Origin: Pseudomonas sp. Irchel s3h14
Lineage (GTDB): Bacteria; Pseudomonadota; Gammaproteobacteria; Pseudomonadales; Pseudomonadaceae
Assembly (NCBI RefSeq): GCF_900187425.1
Contig: NZ_FYDJ01000002.1
Span: forward strand, 372,001 to 436,000
Length of the DNA stretch: 64,000 bases
Reading direction: 5' to 3'
In this document: positions 39,121 to 48,630 of the stretch, piece by piece
How positions within the stretch are numbered: position 1 is the stretch's first letter
Layout: every line of letters starts with the position of its first letter
Program-made: the position numbers and the translations under genes
The notes under the pieces: model-generated
Seen by the model: the letters and a program-made list of their open reading frames with translations, nothing else
Databases searched by the model: none
Told to the model about the DNA's origin: nothing

Positions 39121-39882
39121 CTATTTATGGAACCGACCTTCCAGACGATGACGGGAACCGGGGTGGATCAAACGGGCGGCAGTCACTGGCTGACGACCGG
39201 ACCAGGTGCGGCGACGAATCAGCAGGCACGGCTCGCCCTTTTCAATCTGCAGCAACTTGCATTCGCTGGCCTCGGCCAGAATTGCCTCGACCACGTGCTC
39301 GCCTTCGGTCAGCGGAGCGACCTGGTTCAGATAGGCGTATGGCGTTTGCAAGGTGAAGTCCTGCTTGAGGTAGTCCGGCGCCACCAGTGCGTTGACGAAC
39401 CGGTCTTCGATTTGCACCGGGATATCGTTTTCGAAATGCACGATCAGCGAGTGAAAGACTTTCTGGCCTTCGCGCATGTCCAGGGCAAGTGCGCGCTCGG
39501 AACCGGCGGCCTCTTCTTCGAGGGTGATGACCTTGCAGGTATGGCGATGGCCACGGGAGGCGATTTCGTCGGCGATGTTGTGCACTTCAAACAGCGCGGA
39601 CTGACTTTTCGGCTCGGCGACAAAAGTGCCGACACCCTGCATGCGCACCAGCAGACCGTCGGCGGTCATCTCGCGCAGGGCTCGGTTGATGGTCATACGG
39701 CTGAAACCCAACTGGTTGACCAGCTCGCTTTCCGACGGAACGCGGTAGTGCGGCGGCCAGTTTCCACTGTCGATTTGCTGGGTGATCATCTGTTTGACGC
39801 GGGCGTACAAGGGCGCCGGACTGTCGCCCAGATTGGCGCTCAGATTGGCATTCGGCGGCAATGTGGCAGACGGAGTTGGCAC
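39121..39882 (-). CDS. hutC: Histidine utilisation repressor (GntR/UTRA)
   Basis: 253 residues. N-terminal GntR winged helix (about residues 25-90: PSESELVNQLGFSRMTINRA and MQGVGTFVAE) and a C-terminal UTRA effector domain. HutC is known to repress hut genes and to release DNA when urocanate binds. A second TGTA-N2-TACA site lies in its upstream region, so autoregulation is plausible. Divergent from hutF. Confidence 0.94.
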   Translation of the reverse strand: MPTPSATLPPNANLSANLGDSPAPLYARVKQMITQQIDSGNWPPHYRVPSESELVNQLGFSRMTINRALREMTADGLLVRMQGVGTFVAEPKSQSALFEVHNIADEIASRGHRHTCKVITLEEEAAGSERALALDMREGQKVFHSLIVHFENDIPVQIEDRFVNALVAPDYLKQDFTLQTPYAYLNQVAPLTEGEHVVEAILAEASECKLLQIEKGEPCLLIRRRTWSGRQPVTAARLIHPGSRHRLEGRFHK

Positions 39883-39926
39883 GGTTAATCCTTGTTCATT
39901 TGTTGAGGGCTACTAGCTTGCCGGAG

Positions 39927-39955
39927 TTTACCGAGCAGGCAAACGTCTGTATATG
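39927..39955 (+). promoter_or_regulatory. Candidate sigma-70 promoter of hutF
   Basis: -35 TTTACC (39927-39932) and -10 TATATG (39950-39955) with exactly 17 bases between. It overlaps the HutC-type site at 39948-39963 and ends about 35 bases before hutF. No sigma-54 match is seen here. Confidence 0.5.
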
Positions 39956-39963
39956 TATATACA
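39948..39963. promoter_or_regulatory. HutC-type operator between hutC and hutF
   Basis: TGTATATGTATATACA contains the perfect palindrome TGTATATACA (39954-39963) and shares the TGTA-N2-TACA core with the hutU operator. A single site could serve both divergent promoters. Confidence 0.75.
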
Positions 39964-39989
39964 AATAACACACGATGGGGTGCTGAACC

Positions 39990-41354
39990 ATGTCCGCCTT
40001 CTTTGCCGAACGCGCACTGCTGCCTAGTGGATGGGCCAACAATGTACGTCTTGAGGTCAGCGCCGATGGCGTGTTGACCCATATCCAGGCCGATTCCAAC
40101 GCAGATGGCGCCGAACGGCTAAGCGGTCCGCTGCTGCCGGGTATGCCGAATTTACACTCCCACGCCTTCCAGCGGGCCATGGCCGGGCTGGCGGAAGTGG
40201 CGGGTAATCCGAATGACAGTTTCTGGACCTGGCGCGATTTGATGTATCGCCTCGTCGGAAAAATCAGCCCGGACCAACTCGGCGTCATCGCCCGTCAGCT
40301 GTACATCGAAATGCTCAAGGCCGGTTACACCTCGGTCGCGGAATTTCATTACGTACACCACGACACCAACGGCCAGCCTTACGCGGACCCGGCCGAACTG
40401 GCGCTACGCATCAGTCAGGCCGCCAGCTCCGCCGGTATCGGCCTGACCCTGCTGCCGGTGCTCTACAGCCATTCCGGTTTCGGCGGCCAGGCCCCGAACG
40501 AAGGCCAGCGCCGCTTTATCAACAGCACCGAAAACTACCTCAAGCTTCAATCGCGCTTGCAGCCGATCCTGGCGCAGCAACCGGCGCAGTCGCTGGGTTT
40601 GTGTTTCCACTCGTTGCGCGCGGTAACACCGCAGCAAATCAGCGAAGTGCTGGCGGCCAGCGACAAGCAGTGCCCGGTGCACATTCACATCGCTGAACAG
40701 CAGAAGGAAGTCGACGACTGCCTGAGCTGGAGCGGCCGCCGTCCGCTGCAATGGCTGTACGAGAACACCGAGGTCGATCAGCGCTGGTGCCTGGTTCACG
40801 CGACCCATGCCAACCCGGAAGAAGTCACGCTGATGGCCAAGAGTCGCGCCATCGCCGGCTTGTGCCTGACGACCGAAGCCAACCTCGGCGACGGGATCTT
40901 CCCGGCGGTGGATTTCCTCGCTCAGGGCGGGCGCATGGGCATCGGTTCCGACAGCCATGTGTCTTTGAGCGTGGTGGAAGAATTGCGTTGGCTGGAATAT
41001 GGCCAGCGTCTGCGCGACCAACGGCGTAATCGTTTGTATGGCGCGGATCAGCCGATGGTTGGCCGCACGCTGTACGACGCGGCGCTGGATGGCGGGGCTC
41101 AAGCGCTGGGTCAGCCAATTGGTGCGCTGGAAGTTGGCAAACGTGCGGATTGGCTGGTGCTGGATGGCAACGATCCGTACCTGGCGACAGCCAGTGGCGA
41201 CGGGATTCTCAATCGTTGGTTGTTTGCCGGTGGCGATCGTCAGGTGCGGGATGTGCTGGTCAATGGCCAGTGGGTTGTGCGCGACGGGCGTCATGCGGGC
41301 GAAGAAGAAAGTAACCGCGCCTTCACCCAAGTCCTGCGCGATCTGTTGGGCTAA
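39990..41354 (+). CDS. hutF: Formimidoylglutamate deiminase
   Basis: A 454-residue amidohydrolase that converts N-formimino-L-glutamate to N-formyl-L-glutamate and ammonia, defining the five-step hut route completed by HutG. Metal motif LPGMPNLHSHAFQRAM; further ligands in VHIHIAEQQKE, LVHATHANPEE and GIGSDSHVS. ATG at 39990 with GGGG upstream. It is the only hut gene on the + strand, divergent from hutC. Confidence 0.95.
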   Translation: MSAFFAERALLPSGWANNVRLEVSADGVLTHIQADSNADGAERLSGPLLPGMPNLHSHAFQRAMAGLAEVAGNPNDSFWTWRDLMYRLVGKISPDQLGVIARQLYIEMLKAGYTSVAEFHYVHHDTNGQPYADPAELALRISQAASSAGIGLTLLPVLYSHSGFGGQAPNEGQRRFINSTENYLKLQSRLQPILAQQPAQSLGLCFHSLRAVTPQQISEVLAASDKQCPVHIHIAEQQKEVDDCLSWSGRRPLQWLYENTEVDQRWCLVHATHANPEEVTLMAKSRAIAGLCLTTEANLGDGIFPAVDFLAQGGRMGIGSDSHVSLSVVEELRWLEYGQRLRDQRRNRLYGADQPMVGRTLYDAALDGGAQALGQPIGALEVGKRADWLVLDGNDPYLATASGDGILNRWLFAGGDRQVRDVLVNGQWVVRDGRHAGEEESNRAFTQVLRDLLG

Positions 41355-41364
41355 CTCCCCCACT

Positions 41365-41470
41365 GATCGTTCCCACGCTCTGCGTGGGAATGCCTCAATG
41401 GACGCTCTGCGTCCGCTTTGGGACGCGGAGCGTCCCGGGCTGCATTCCCACGCAGAGCGTGGGAACGATC
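41365..41470. repeat. Double-hairpin repeat, GATCGTTCCCACGC family
   Basis: About 106 bases, outer arms intact, inner GGACGCTCTGCGTCC and GGACGCGGAGCGTCC. Lies between convergent hutF and the lipocalin gene and could serve as a transcription stop. Confidence 0.9.
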
Positions 41471-41483
41471 ACTAGCGGAGTAA

Positions 41484-42053
41484 TCAGTTCGAAGTCTTGG
41501 CCATCTGCGTATCGGTCGCGCGCCAGATCAGCCGCGTAGTGTCGTAACCCTGCTGACGTGCCTTGCTCAGCAGTTCTTCACGCACTACGCCATTGACCGT
41601 CGGGGTCCGTGACAGCAGCCATAGATACTTGCGGCTCGGATCGCCAACAATGGCGGTCTTGTAGTCATCGCTGACGTACAACACCCAGTACTCTCCCTTC
41701 GCCACACCCGGAATCAGCCGCGAAAACCAGGTATCGAACTCGACCCACAGCTTGTCGGTTTTGCCCGGATCCTGTGGCCAGGCCACGCCTTTGGCCTCTT
41801 CCCATTGCCAGTCTGCCGTCAAGCAGCGATTGAGCACCAACACCTTGCCGTCAGGCTTGAGCGTGTAATGGGCTTCGGATTGCGCGCAGTTGCGCTGGAA
41901 ATACATCGGCAGACGAGCCAACTCGTACCAGGTCCCTTGGTACTTCTTGAGATTGACGCTATTGGCGGTTTTCGGTGCCAACGGATCTACGCCAGACGTG
42001 GCGCAGCCGGCCAATACCAGGCCGGCTAAAAGGACTATCAGTAACCGTTTCAT
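41484..42053 (-). CDS. Outer-membrane lipocalin lipoprotein (Blc-like)
   Basis: 189 residues. Lipoprotein signal with lipobox VLAGCA, so Cys17 is the lipidation site. The lipocalin motif KKYQGTWYELARLP and a later YLWLLSRTP match bacterial lipocalin Blc, which binds fatty acids or lysophospholipids in the cell envelope. Upstream on the same strand is a small lipoprotein gene. Confidence 0.88.
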   Translation of the reverse strand: MKRLLIVLLAGLVLAGCATSGVDPLAPKTANSVNLKKYQGTWYELARLPMYFQRNCAQSEAHYTLKPDGKVLVLNRCLTADWQWEEAKGVAWPQDPGKTDKLWVEFDTWFSRLIPGVAKGEYWVLYVSDDYKTAIVGDPSRKYLWLLSRTPTVNGVVREELLSKARQQGYDTTRLIWRATDTQMAKTSN

Positions 42054-42084
42054 TGTTTTTCTCCCGTGGGCGCATAGCCCCGGA

Positions 42085-42339
42085 TTACTTCAGGCCTTGG
42101 CCGGAAAACATCAGCACTTTGTCACCGGCGTACTGCACGCTGATAAAGCTGTTCTTATCGCCCCAGGTGCAACTGGACATGCCGAGTGCGCCCGAGCAAT
42201 CGGCGGGTTTGCCCAACAAGGTTTCTACTTCGGCCTTGGGCATGCCTGACGACAGCTTCGAGTAGTTTTCCTGATTAACCTTGCTGCACGCGGCCAACAA
42301 CACGCAGAACGAAAGCAGGGCAATAGAACGCAGCGACAT
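42085..42339 (-). CDS. Small lipoprotein, SmpA/BamE-like fold
   Basis: 84 residues. Signal with lipobox LLAACS. The mature part (YSKLSSGMPKAEVETLLGKPADC) has the GM-K-EV--LLGKP pattern seen in BamE/DUF3862-type small lipoproteins. It is too short for BamE itself; role unknown. 31 bases upstream of the lipocalin gene, probably co-transcribed. Confidence 0.78.
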   Translation of the reverse strand: MSLRSIALLSFCVLLAACSKVNQENYSKLSSGMPKAEVETLLGKPADCSGALGMSSCTWGDKNSFISVQYAGDKVLMFSGQGLK

Positions 42340-42622
42340 GGTGTAGCTCCTGGGACGAAGGGGAATGGCATGGCTGCCAAGCTGAAGCTTAGAAGAGAAA
42401 ACCCCTGTCTGGTTCCCTGGCTGGCCGGCTATTTATCAGGCCGCTCGTCTGCCTTGTTGCGAAAAATCAGCAACTTTCTTTCGCTATTGAGTATTTCGTC
42501 GGTTTTCGCAAAATCCGCCTAATCTTTGACGCCGGCCAGTCGACATAAAAGCAGCGCAATGCCCACGACTGTGGCAAATTGACGCCCCCTTGTTGACCAG
42601 CCTCTCCGCGGTAGCTCATTTA

Positions 42623-44515
42623 ATGACCAGAAACATGAAGTTCAGCCACAAGATCTTGTTGGCTGCCGCCCTCGTGGTGGCCGTTGCATTCGCTTGTTTC
42701 ATCCTCTTCAACGACTATCGCCAGCGGCAAACCCTGCGCAGCAGTACCGAATCCTCGATGCAGGAACTCGGCAGCCTGACCACCAGCAACATTCAGACCT
42801 GGCTGGAAAGCCGCATCCAGTTGCTGCAATCGCTGTCCCAGCAGATCGCGGTGGACGGCAGCGCCCAGGCCAACCTCAAGCGCGCCATCGACCTGCCCGC
42901 CTACACCAGTAATTTTCAGCTGAGCTACTTCGGTGGCACCGATGGCGTGATGTTCTCGGTCCCGGCCGGCAATCGTGCGGCGGATTACGACCCCCGCGCC
43001 CGTGGCTGGTACAAGGCGGCCAACGGCGCGCAGCAGACCATCGTCACCGAACCGTACATTGCCGCCTCATCCGGCAAACTGGTGATCACTGTCGCCACGC
43101 CGGTGAAACATCAGAATCAAATGATCGGCGTCGCCGGGGCAGACATTGACCTGTCCAGCGTCAGCGCGATCATCAACTCGCTGAACTTCGGCGGCCACGG
43201 CCATGCGTTTATCGTCAGCGCCGACGGCAAGATCCTGATTCACCCGGACAGCAAACTGGTACTCAAGAGCCTGACCGACGCCTACCCGAACGGCGCGCCG
43301 AAAGTCAGCCCGGGCATGAAAGAAGTCGAGATCGGCGGCAAGACTCAATTCATCTCCTTTACCCACGTCAACGGTGTGCCCTCGGCAGACTGGTACGTGG
43401 CGCTGGTGCTGGATCAGGACACCGCGTTCTCGATGCTCAGCGAGTTCCGCACCTCGGCGATCATCGCCATGGTCATTGCCGTGGTGATCATCATCGCGTT
43501 TCTGGGCATGTTGATCAGCTTCCTGATGCAGCCGCTGTTGACCATGGGCCGCGCGATGCATGACATCGCCGAAGGCGAAGGTGACCTGACCAAACGCCTG
43601 ACCATTCACGGCCAGGACGAATTCGGTGCCCTGGGCACCTCATTCAATCGTTTTGTGGAGCGTATTCACACCTCGATTCGCGAAGTGTCCTCGGCCACCG
43701 GCCAGGTCAACGAAGTCGCCTTGCGTGTGGTTGCCGCGTCGAACTCGTCGATGTTCAACTCCGACCAGCAAGCCTCGCGCACCAGCAGCGTCGCCGCCGC
43801 CATCAACGAGCTGGGCGCCGCCGCCCAGGAAATCGCCCAGAACGCCGCCCTCGCCTCTCAGCATTCGAGCGATGCTCGCGCATTGGCCGAAGACGGCCAG
43901 CAAGTCGTGGACAAAACCATCGCGGCGATGCAGCAGCTCTCGGCGAAGATCAGCGATTCGTGCGGCAATATCGAAACGCTCAACAGCAACACCGTGAACA
44001 TCGGGCAGATTCTGGAAGTGATCACCAGCATCTCCCAGCAGACCAACCTGCTGGCACTCAACGCAGCCATCGAAGCGGCCCGTGCCGGTGAAGCCGGTCG
44101 TGGTTTTGCCGTGGTAGCGGACGAAGTGCGCAACCTCGCGCACCGTACTCAGGATTCGGCGCAGCAAGTGCAGAAGATGATCGAGGAACTGCAAGTCGGC
44201 GCCCGGGAAGCCGTGATCACCATGACCGACAGCCAGCGCCAGAGCGAAAGCAGCGTCGGCATCGCCAACCAGGCTGGCGAACGTCTGGGCAGCGTGACTC
44301 AGCGTATTGGTGAGATCGACGGGATGAACCAGTCGGTGGCCACGGCGACTGAAGAGCAGACGGCTGTGGTGGAGTCGATCAACGTCGACATTACCGAGAT
44401 CAACACGCTGAATCAGGAAGGTGTGGAGAACTTGCAGGCGACGTTGCGTGCGTGTTCAGACCTTGAGCAGCAGGCGGCGCGGTTGAAGCAGTTGGTGGGA
44501 AGCTTCCGGATTTAA
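42623..44515 (+). CDS. Methyl-accepting chemotaxis protein, dCache (PctA-like)
   Basis: 630 residues from the ATG at 42623 (a second ATG at 42635 is equally possible; neither has a strong ribosome site). First helix about residues 10-28; dCache sensor about 35-280; second helix about 285-307 ([17 protein letters not shown]); HAMP; signalling domain with [20 protein letters not shown]. The sensor has [12 protein letters not shown] and VAGADIDLS, which fit the amino-acid-binding motif of PctA-type receptors (Arg, Trp-Tyr, distal Asp). Likely ligand: amino acids. Ends GSFRI. Confidence 0.9.
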   Translation: MTRNMKFSHKILLAAALVVAVAFACFILFNDYRQRQTLRSSTESSMQELGSLTTSNIQTWLESRIQLLQSLSQQIAVDGSAQANLKRAIDLPAYTSNFQLSYFGGTDGVMFSVPAGNRAADYDPRARGWYKAANGAQQTIVTEPYIAASSGKLVITVATPVKHQNQMIGVAGADIDLSSVSAIINSLNFGGHGHAFIVSADGKILIHPDSKLVLKSLTDAYPNGAPKVSPGMKEVEIGGKTQFISFTHVNGVPSADWYVALVLDQDTAFSMLSEFRTSAIIAMVIAVVIIIAFLGMLISFLMQPLLTMGRAMHDIAEGEGDLTKRLTIHGQDEFGALGTSFNRFVERIHTSIREVSSATGQVNEVALRVVAASNSSMFNSDQQASRTSSVAAAINELGAAAQEIAQNAALASQHSSDARALAEDGQQVVDKTIAAMQQLSAKISDSCGNIETLNSNTVNIGQILEVITSISQQTNLLALNAAIEAARAGEAGRGFAVVADEVRNLAHRTQDSAQQVQKMIEELQVGAREAVITMTDSQRQSESSVGIANQAGERLGSVTQRIGEIDGMNQSVATATEEQTAVVESINVDITEINTLNQEGVENLQATLRACSDLEQQAARLKQLVGSFRI

Positions 44516-44534
44516 CTACCGAGCGCTGATCACT

Positions 44535-44645
44535 GATCGTTCCCACGCTCTGCGTGGGAATGCCTCAACGGACGCTCCGCGTTCGGCTCTGGAAGGGACG
44601 CGGAGCGTCCCGGGCTGCATTCCTTTGCTGCGCGTGGGAACGATC
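44535..44645. repeat. Double-hairpin repeat, GATCGTTCCCACGC family (degenerate right arm)
   Basis: About 111 bases. The right outer arm has drifted (CATTCCTTTGCTGCGCGTGGG), the rest matches the family. Lies between the chemoreceptor and the toxin-antitoxin genes. Confidence 0.85.
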
Positions 44646-44664
44646 AAACGCCGGTCGGCACAAC

Positions 44665-44707
44665 CTGACGCAAGACTGAATTAAGACTAAACTCGGTCCT
44701 ACTTAAT
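44665..44707 (+). promoter_or_regulatory. Promoter and operator of the toxin-antitoxin pair
   Basis: -35 CTGACG and -10 TAAACT are 17 bases apart. An inverted repeat ATTAAG (44680-44685) / CTTAAT (44702-44707) surrounds the -10. Phd/YefM antitoxins usually repress their own promoter through such palindromes. Confidence 0.5.
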
Positions 44708-44724
44708 CTGGCGGGGCTCATTCC

Positions 44725-44997
44725 ATGAAGCTTTCATCTCAAATCAAGCCGATCAGCTACCTGAAAAGCCACGCGGCCGAAATCGTCAAAACGATCACAG
44801 AAAGCAGAGAGCCTTTGGTCATCACCCAAAATGGTGAAGCCAAGCTCGTGGTCATGGATGTGAAAAGTTTTGAAGAACAAGAAGACACCATGGCCCTGTT
44901 AAAGCTCTTGGCGATGGGTAATCGTGAGATTGAAGAAGGTAAATTTCGGGATGCCGAAGATGTCTTTGCAGAGCTGGACAGGGTCGACCATCAATGA
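44725..44997 (+). CDS. Phd/YefM-type antitoxin
   Basis: 90 residues. The N-terminal DNA-binding fold (IKPISYLKSHAAEIVKTITESREP, VITQNGEAKLVVMDVKSFE) is typical of the Phd/YefM family. The acidic C-terminal tail (EIEEGKFRDAEDVFAELD) would wrap and neutralise the toxin. It overlaps the toxin gene by four bases. Base composition is more AT-rich than neighbouring genes. Confidence 0.9.
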   Translation: MKLSSQIKPISYLKSHAAEIVKTITESREPLVITQNGEAKLVVMDVKSFEEQEDTMALLKLLAMGNREIEEGKFRDAEDVFAELDRVDHQ

Positions 44998-45326
44998 GTT
45001 TTAAGGTCGTCATTCTTCAGTCAGCTGAAACAGATCTAAAAGAACTCCGTACCTATCTCACCAAGCATTTCTCTGCCCAGACCTGGCAAAGCACCTATGC
45101 CAGCCTGAAGGTTGCCATTCGCCATTTGGAGTCCTTGCCCTATGCAGGGGCAATCCCGGAAGAAATCGAGAAGCTCAATCTCAGCCAGTATCGACAAATT
45201 CTCTCAGGAATGAACCGCGTCATTTATGAAGTGCGAGAGCAAACGGTCTACATCCACATCGTTGCCGATACGCGGAAAAATTTGCCAACACTGCTGATGA
45301 AGCGACTGTTGCAAGGCAATCCCTAA
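44994..45326 (+). CDS. RelE/ParE-type toxin
   Basis: 110 residues of the RelE/ParE superfamily (SAETDLKELRTYLTKHFS, YRQILSGMNRVIYEV, IHIVADTRKNLPTLLMKR). Whether it cuts ribosome-bound mRNA or poisons gyrase cannot be told from sequence; the R-YRVIY..-like centre and C-terminal R/K residues fit either. Translationally coupled to the antitoxin (ATGA). Confidence 0.88.
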   Translation: MSFKVVILQSAETDLKELRTYLTKHFSAQTWQSTYASLKVAIRHLESLPYAGAIPEEIEKLNLSQYRQILSGMNRVIYEVREQTVYIHIVADTRKNLPTLLMKRLLQGNP

Positions 45327-45339
45327 GTTCAGGGCGTGC

Positions 45340-45942
45340 TTAGAAGCGCGACCCTGGCCCGTTCAGAAACTCCAGCTCTTCAGCCGTAGATTCCCTTCCC
45401 AACACCGCATTGCGATGCGGAAACCGTCCAAACCGCGCAATCACTTTCTGATGCCGCTCGGCATAATCCAGGTTATCGGCAAACACCGCCCGATCAGCCT
45501 CAGGTTGCTGCGCCACCAGATCGATAAATCGCGAAACCGCTTCGTTCTGCACCGCCAGATTCTCGCAGTGCTCGAACACCAGGTAGATGAACACTCGCTG
45601 GATCGGCCGCAACTGCCGATCGAAATCCGCAGCAATGCCTTGCGCCACCAGTGCCTGAGCCCTGAGATCGCCTGAAAAGGATTTGGGAGTGTCGCGATAG
45701 ATCATTCGCGGGAGTTGGTCGAGCAGCAGCACCAGAGCAAGCCAACCTTCGGGGCGTTGCGCCCACTCGGTCAATCCGCCGGCCAGTGCCTGCTCGACCC
45801 AGTCCCCGAAACGCGTGCGCGCTTCGAGGTCCTGGCTGTCGCGCTTGCCGAACCATAACTTGCCCTTGTCAGCCGCTATTTCGTTGGGGGATTCGAGCGT
45901 TCCGAACCACCATTCGAGCAACGGCTGCCAGGGCGAGGTCAT
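45340..45942 (-). CDS. DUF924 family protein
   Basis: 200 residues of the DUF924 family: WFGKRDSQDLEARTRFGDWVE, LVLLLDQLPRMIYRDTP, YLVFEHCENLAVQ and the end GRFPHRNAVLGRESTAEE, helix-rich and TPR-like. No signal peptide. Function unknown. Starts 3 bases downstream of the fbp stop, so probably co-transcribed with fbp. It faces the toxin gene. Confidence 0.85.
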   Translation of the reverse strand: MTSPWQPLLEWWFGTLESPNEIAADKGKLWFGKRDSQDLEARTRFGDWVEQALAGGLTEWAQRPEGWLALVLLLDQLPRMIYRDTPKSFSGDLRAQALVAQGIAADFDRQLRPIQRVFIYLVFEHCENLAVQNEAVSRFIDLVAQQPEADRAVFADNLDYAERHQKVIARFGRFPHRNAVLGRESTAEELEFLNGPGSRF

Positions 45943-45945
45943 GGT

Positions 45946-46956
45946 TTATTCCTTGTGGTAAGCCGTGACGCGTTCAACTTCTTCTTTCGAACCGAGGAAC
46001 ACCGCGACACGCTGGTGCAAGCCGTCAGGCTTGATGTCGAGGATGCGCTGATGGCCATCGGTGGAAGCGCCGCCGGCCTGTTCAACCAGGAACGACATCG
46101 GGTTGGCTTCGTACATCAGGCGCAGTTTGCCCGGCTTGGACGGCTCGCGGCTGTCGCGTGGGTACATGAACAGACCACCACGGGTCAGGATGCGGTGCAC
46201 GTCCGCGACCATCGCGGCGACCCAGCGCATGTTGTAGTTCTTTTTCAGCGGGCCTTCTTCGCCAGCCAGCAATTCGCCGACGTAGCGTTGTACCGGAGCT
46301 TCCCAGTGACGCTGGTTGGACGCATTGATCGCGAATTCCTGAGTGGACTCCGGAATCTTGATGTCTTCATGGGTCAGGACGAAGCTGCCCATTTCGCGGT
46401 CCAGGGTGAAGCCTTTTACGCCGTCGCCCAAGGTCAGGATCAACATGGTCTGTGGACCGTAGATCGCGTAACCGGCAGCCACTTGCTCGGTGCCTGGCTG
46501 CAGGAAAGCCTTTTCGTTCAAGGGCTCGTTTTGGCTCAGGTATTCGTTCGGGCAACGCAGCACCGAGAAGATAGTACCGACCGGCGCGTTGATATCGATG
46601 TTCGACGAGCCGTCCAGTGGGTCGAAAACCAGCAGGTACGCGCCTTTCGGGTATTTGCCCGGGATCTGGTAGGCGTTGTCCATTTCTTCGGACGCCATGC
46701 CGGCCAGGTGACCGCCCCATTCGTTGGCTTCGAGCAGGATCTCGTTGGAGATCACGTCGAGTTTCTTCTGCACTTCACCTTGGACGTTTTCAGTGCCCAT
46801 GCTGCCCAGAACACCACCGAGGGCGCCTTTGGACACGGCGTGGTTGATCTCTTTGCAAGCACGCGCCACCACTTCGATCAGGAAACGCAGATCGGCAGGG
46901 GTGTTATTGCTACGGGTCTGCTCAATCAAATAGCGACTCAGGGTAACGCGGGACAT
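45946..46956 (-). CDS. fbp: Fructose-1,6-bisphosphatase class I
   Basis: A 336-residue gluconeogenic enzyme hydrolysing fructose-1,6-bisphosphate. The metal and substrate site [19 protein letters not shown] and the later [21 protein letters not shown] are class I signatures. Pseudomonads lack phosphofructokinase, so this enzyme serves gluconeogenesis and the Entner-Doudoroff cycle. ATG at 46956. Confidence 0.95.
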   Translation of the reverse strand: MSRVTLSRYLIEQTRSNNTPADLRFLIEVVARACKEINHAVSKGALGGVLGSMGTENVQGEVQKKLDVISNEILLEANEWGGHLAGMASEEMDNAYQIPGKYPKGAYLLVFDPLDGSSNIDINAPVGTIFSVLRCPNEYLSQNEPLNEKAFLQPGTEQVAAGYAIYGPQTMLILTLGDGVKGFTLDREMGSFVLTHEDIKIPESTQEFAINASNQRHWEAPVQRYVGELLAGEEGPLKKNYNMRWVAAMVADVHRILTRGGLFMYPRDSREPSKPGKLRLMYEANPMSFLVEQAGGASTDGHQRILDIKPDGLHQRVAVFLGSKEEVERVTAYHKE

Positions 46957-47256
46957 GGAAGGCTCCGGTGGAATGGGGGGGCTAAAAACCCGCGCAGTTT
47001 AACGCGAGTCGGGGCGCATTTCCTCCTATCAGACGTGTTACACCCAATAGAGTTCATGCGCCCGGTTGAGCGTAGTTCGAAACGCAGGAGATGTGAGCGG
47101 AGGATGAGTGGCAGTTTCGAGACTTTCCTTGCCTGATATTCCGTCTTCGCGAGCAAGCCCGCTCCCACATTTGATCTCTGAACGACACAGATCAAGTGTG
47201 GGAGCGGCGGTGCGGCGATCCGACTTGCTCGCGAATGGCGCGCAGCGCCAGCCATT
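46957..47256. other. Intergenic region upstream of fbp
   Basis: 300 bases between fbp (-) and the DUF3999 gene (-). The left part presumably holds the fbp promoter. The right part is a REP pair (47145-47235). No supportable gene. Confidence 0.5.
47145..47235. repeat. REP units after the DUF3999 gene
   Basis: TTCGCGAGCAAGCCCGCTCCCAC faces GTGTGGGAGCGG...TTGCTCGCGAA; the right unit is interrupted by about ten bases, a degenerate copy. Confidence 0.75.
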
Positions 47257-48630
47257 TCAGGATTTGGCAGCAGGCTTGCGCAACAGACTGAACGCCATCG
47301 CGGCCAGAAACAAAACACTGAGCAGCAACACCGCCCACAACCCGAACTTCTTCCAGTTGGTGTCCATCGGTGCAGCCGTTGTCACGGCCGACGCTGGCGT
47401 GGCCACCGCACCGCCCTCCACCGTTGCCTTGCCCAATGCCGCCAACTTTGCAGCGTTGTAATCCGGAATCAACGTCGACAGCGGCAGGTTCGCCGCCTTC
47501 ACCGTGGCACTTCCCAGCGCGAGCGTATAAGGCCCCGCTCCGCGCGCCAGGAACACCAATTGAATGGAGCGCACGGCGAACCGCACAGTCGGGGCCTCGG
47601 CCCCCAGACCGCCGCCGCGCTCGTCCACCGTCAGCTTCAACTGCTGAACGGTTTGCCCCGACAGCTGCAATTCGTTCTGCACCACATCCTGGCCACTCTG
47701 GGTCAGGCGGTAGAGCAAACCGCTGCCCAGCGGCTGCCACGGCAGACTACTTTCCCGACGACCGGACAAGGTCACGGGCGCCAAACTGTTGGGCTGACTC
47801 AACTCGACCTGCAAGCGCTCGACATTCAGCCCCATGGGTAATTGCCAGGTGTATTCACCGGCCTTTACGCTGCTGCCGGCCAGCGGTTGCGACCAGACAA
47901 GCGGTAGCGGCAGGCTGCGGGTCTTGGCGCTTTGCAGTTGCGCCGAGGTCAATGTCGGTGCCGATTGCGGCGTGTTCCACAGCAAGCGCAGATAACGGGC
48001 CGACTGACCCGGCAAGGCGACTTCATGTTGTTCGACCCGCTCGTCGGCAAACGTCAGGCGCGCCACCTGCCCTTCGCCCCACGACTGCCAATGCTGCAAG
48101 TCGTCGCTGGCTTCGATGGTGAAACGCTGGAAACCGTCGCGCTCACTGGTCCAGTCGAGGATCAACTGCTGCAAGGGTGCTTTGATGCTGCTGGCATCAA
48201 GCAACCAGCCGCGCAGCATTTCTTCGCCCACCTCCAGCTGACTGGACGGCTGCACTTCGACCAGCGTGCCGTTGGCGCTCGATTGCACCCGCACGCTCGG
48301 TGCGTGCTCGGTGGACTCCGCCGAGTTGTACAGCGGGAACCACTTCACGTCGGTCAGGGTGCGGTTGTCGCTGGTCTGCGCCGGCGCGCGCGCCAAGGAA
48401 TACGCCTGAGCCTCACCGGCGGCGTTGAACACGCGCACATCGCTGAGATCGGTTTGCCGCGCATTCAATTGCACGCTCAACGGCAATTCGAGGCGATACC
48501 ACGGACCTTCGCCGCTGACCGACAACGGCACCTGCGTGGCGAAGTCCGCCAATTTTTCCTGAGCACTGGCCGACAGCGCCACACCCAGCGCAACAGCGCC
48601 CAACCAGACAAGGTTCAGCTTCTGACTCAA
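47257..48630 (-). CDS. DUF3999 family envelope protein
   Basis: 457 residues. Signal peptide (LVWLGAVALGVALSASAQE), a large beta-rich periplasmic region with two parts resembling carbohydrate-binding-like discoidin folds (DDLQHWQSWGEGQVARL, GQSARYLRLLW), then one membrane helix near the C-terminus (FGLWAVLLLSVLFLAAMAFSLL). Function unknown. Overlaps the DUF2339 gene by four bases; the pair is conserved in Pseudomonas (PA5113-PA5114), suggesting one envelope complex. Confidence 0.85.
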   Translation of the reverse strand: MSQKLNLVWLGAVALGVALSASAQEKLADFATQVPLSVSGEGPWYRLELPLSVQLNARQTDLSDVRVFNAAGEAQAYSLARAPAQTSDNRTLTDVKWFPLYNSAESTEHAPSVRVQSSANGTLVEVQPSSQLEVGEEMLRGWLLDASSIKAPLQQLILDWTSERDGFQRFTIEASDDLQHWQSWGEGQVARLTFADERVEQHEVALPGQSARYLRLLWNTPQSAPTLTSAQLQSAKTRSLPLPLVWSQPLAGSSVKAGEYTWQLPMGLNVERLQVELSQPNSLAPVTLSGRRESSLPWQPLGSGLLYRLTQSGQDVVQNELQLSGQTVQQLKLTVDERGGGLGAEAPTVRFAVRSIQLVFLARGAGPYTLALGSATVKAANLPLSTLIPDYNAAKLAALGKATVEGGAVATPASAVTTAAPMDTNWKKFGLWAVLLLSVLFLAAMAFSLLRKPAAKS

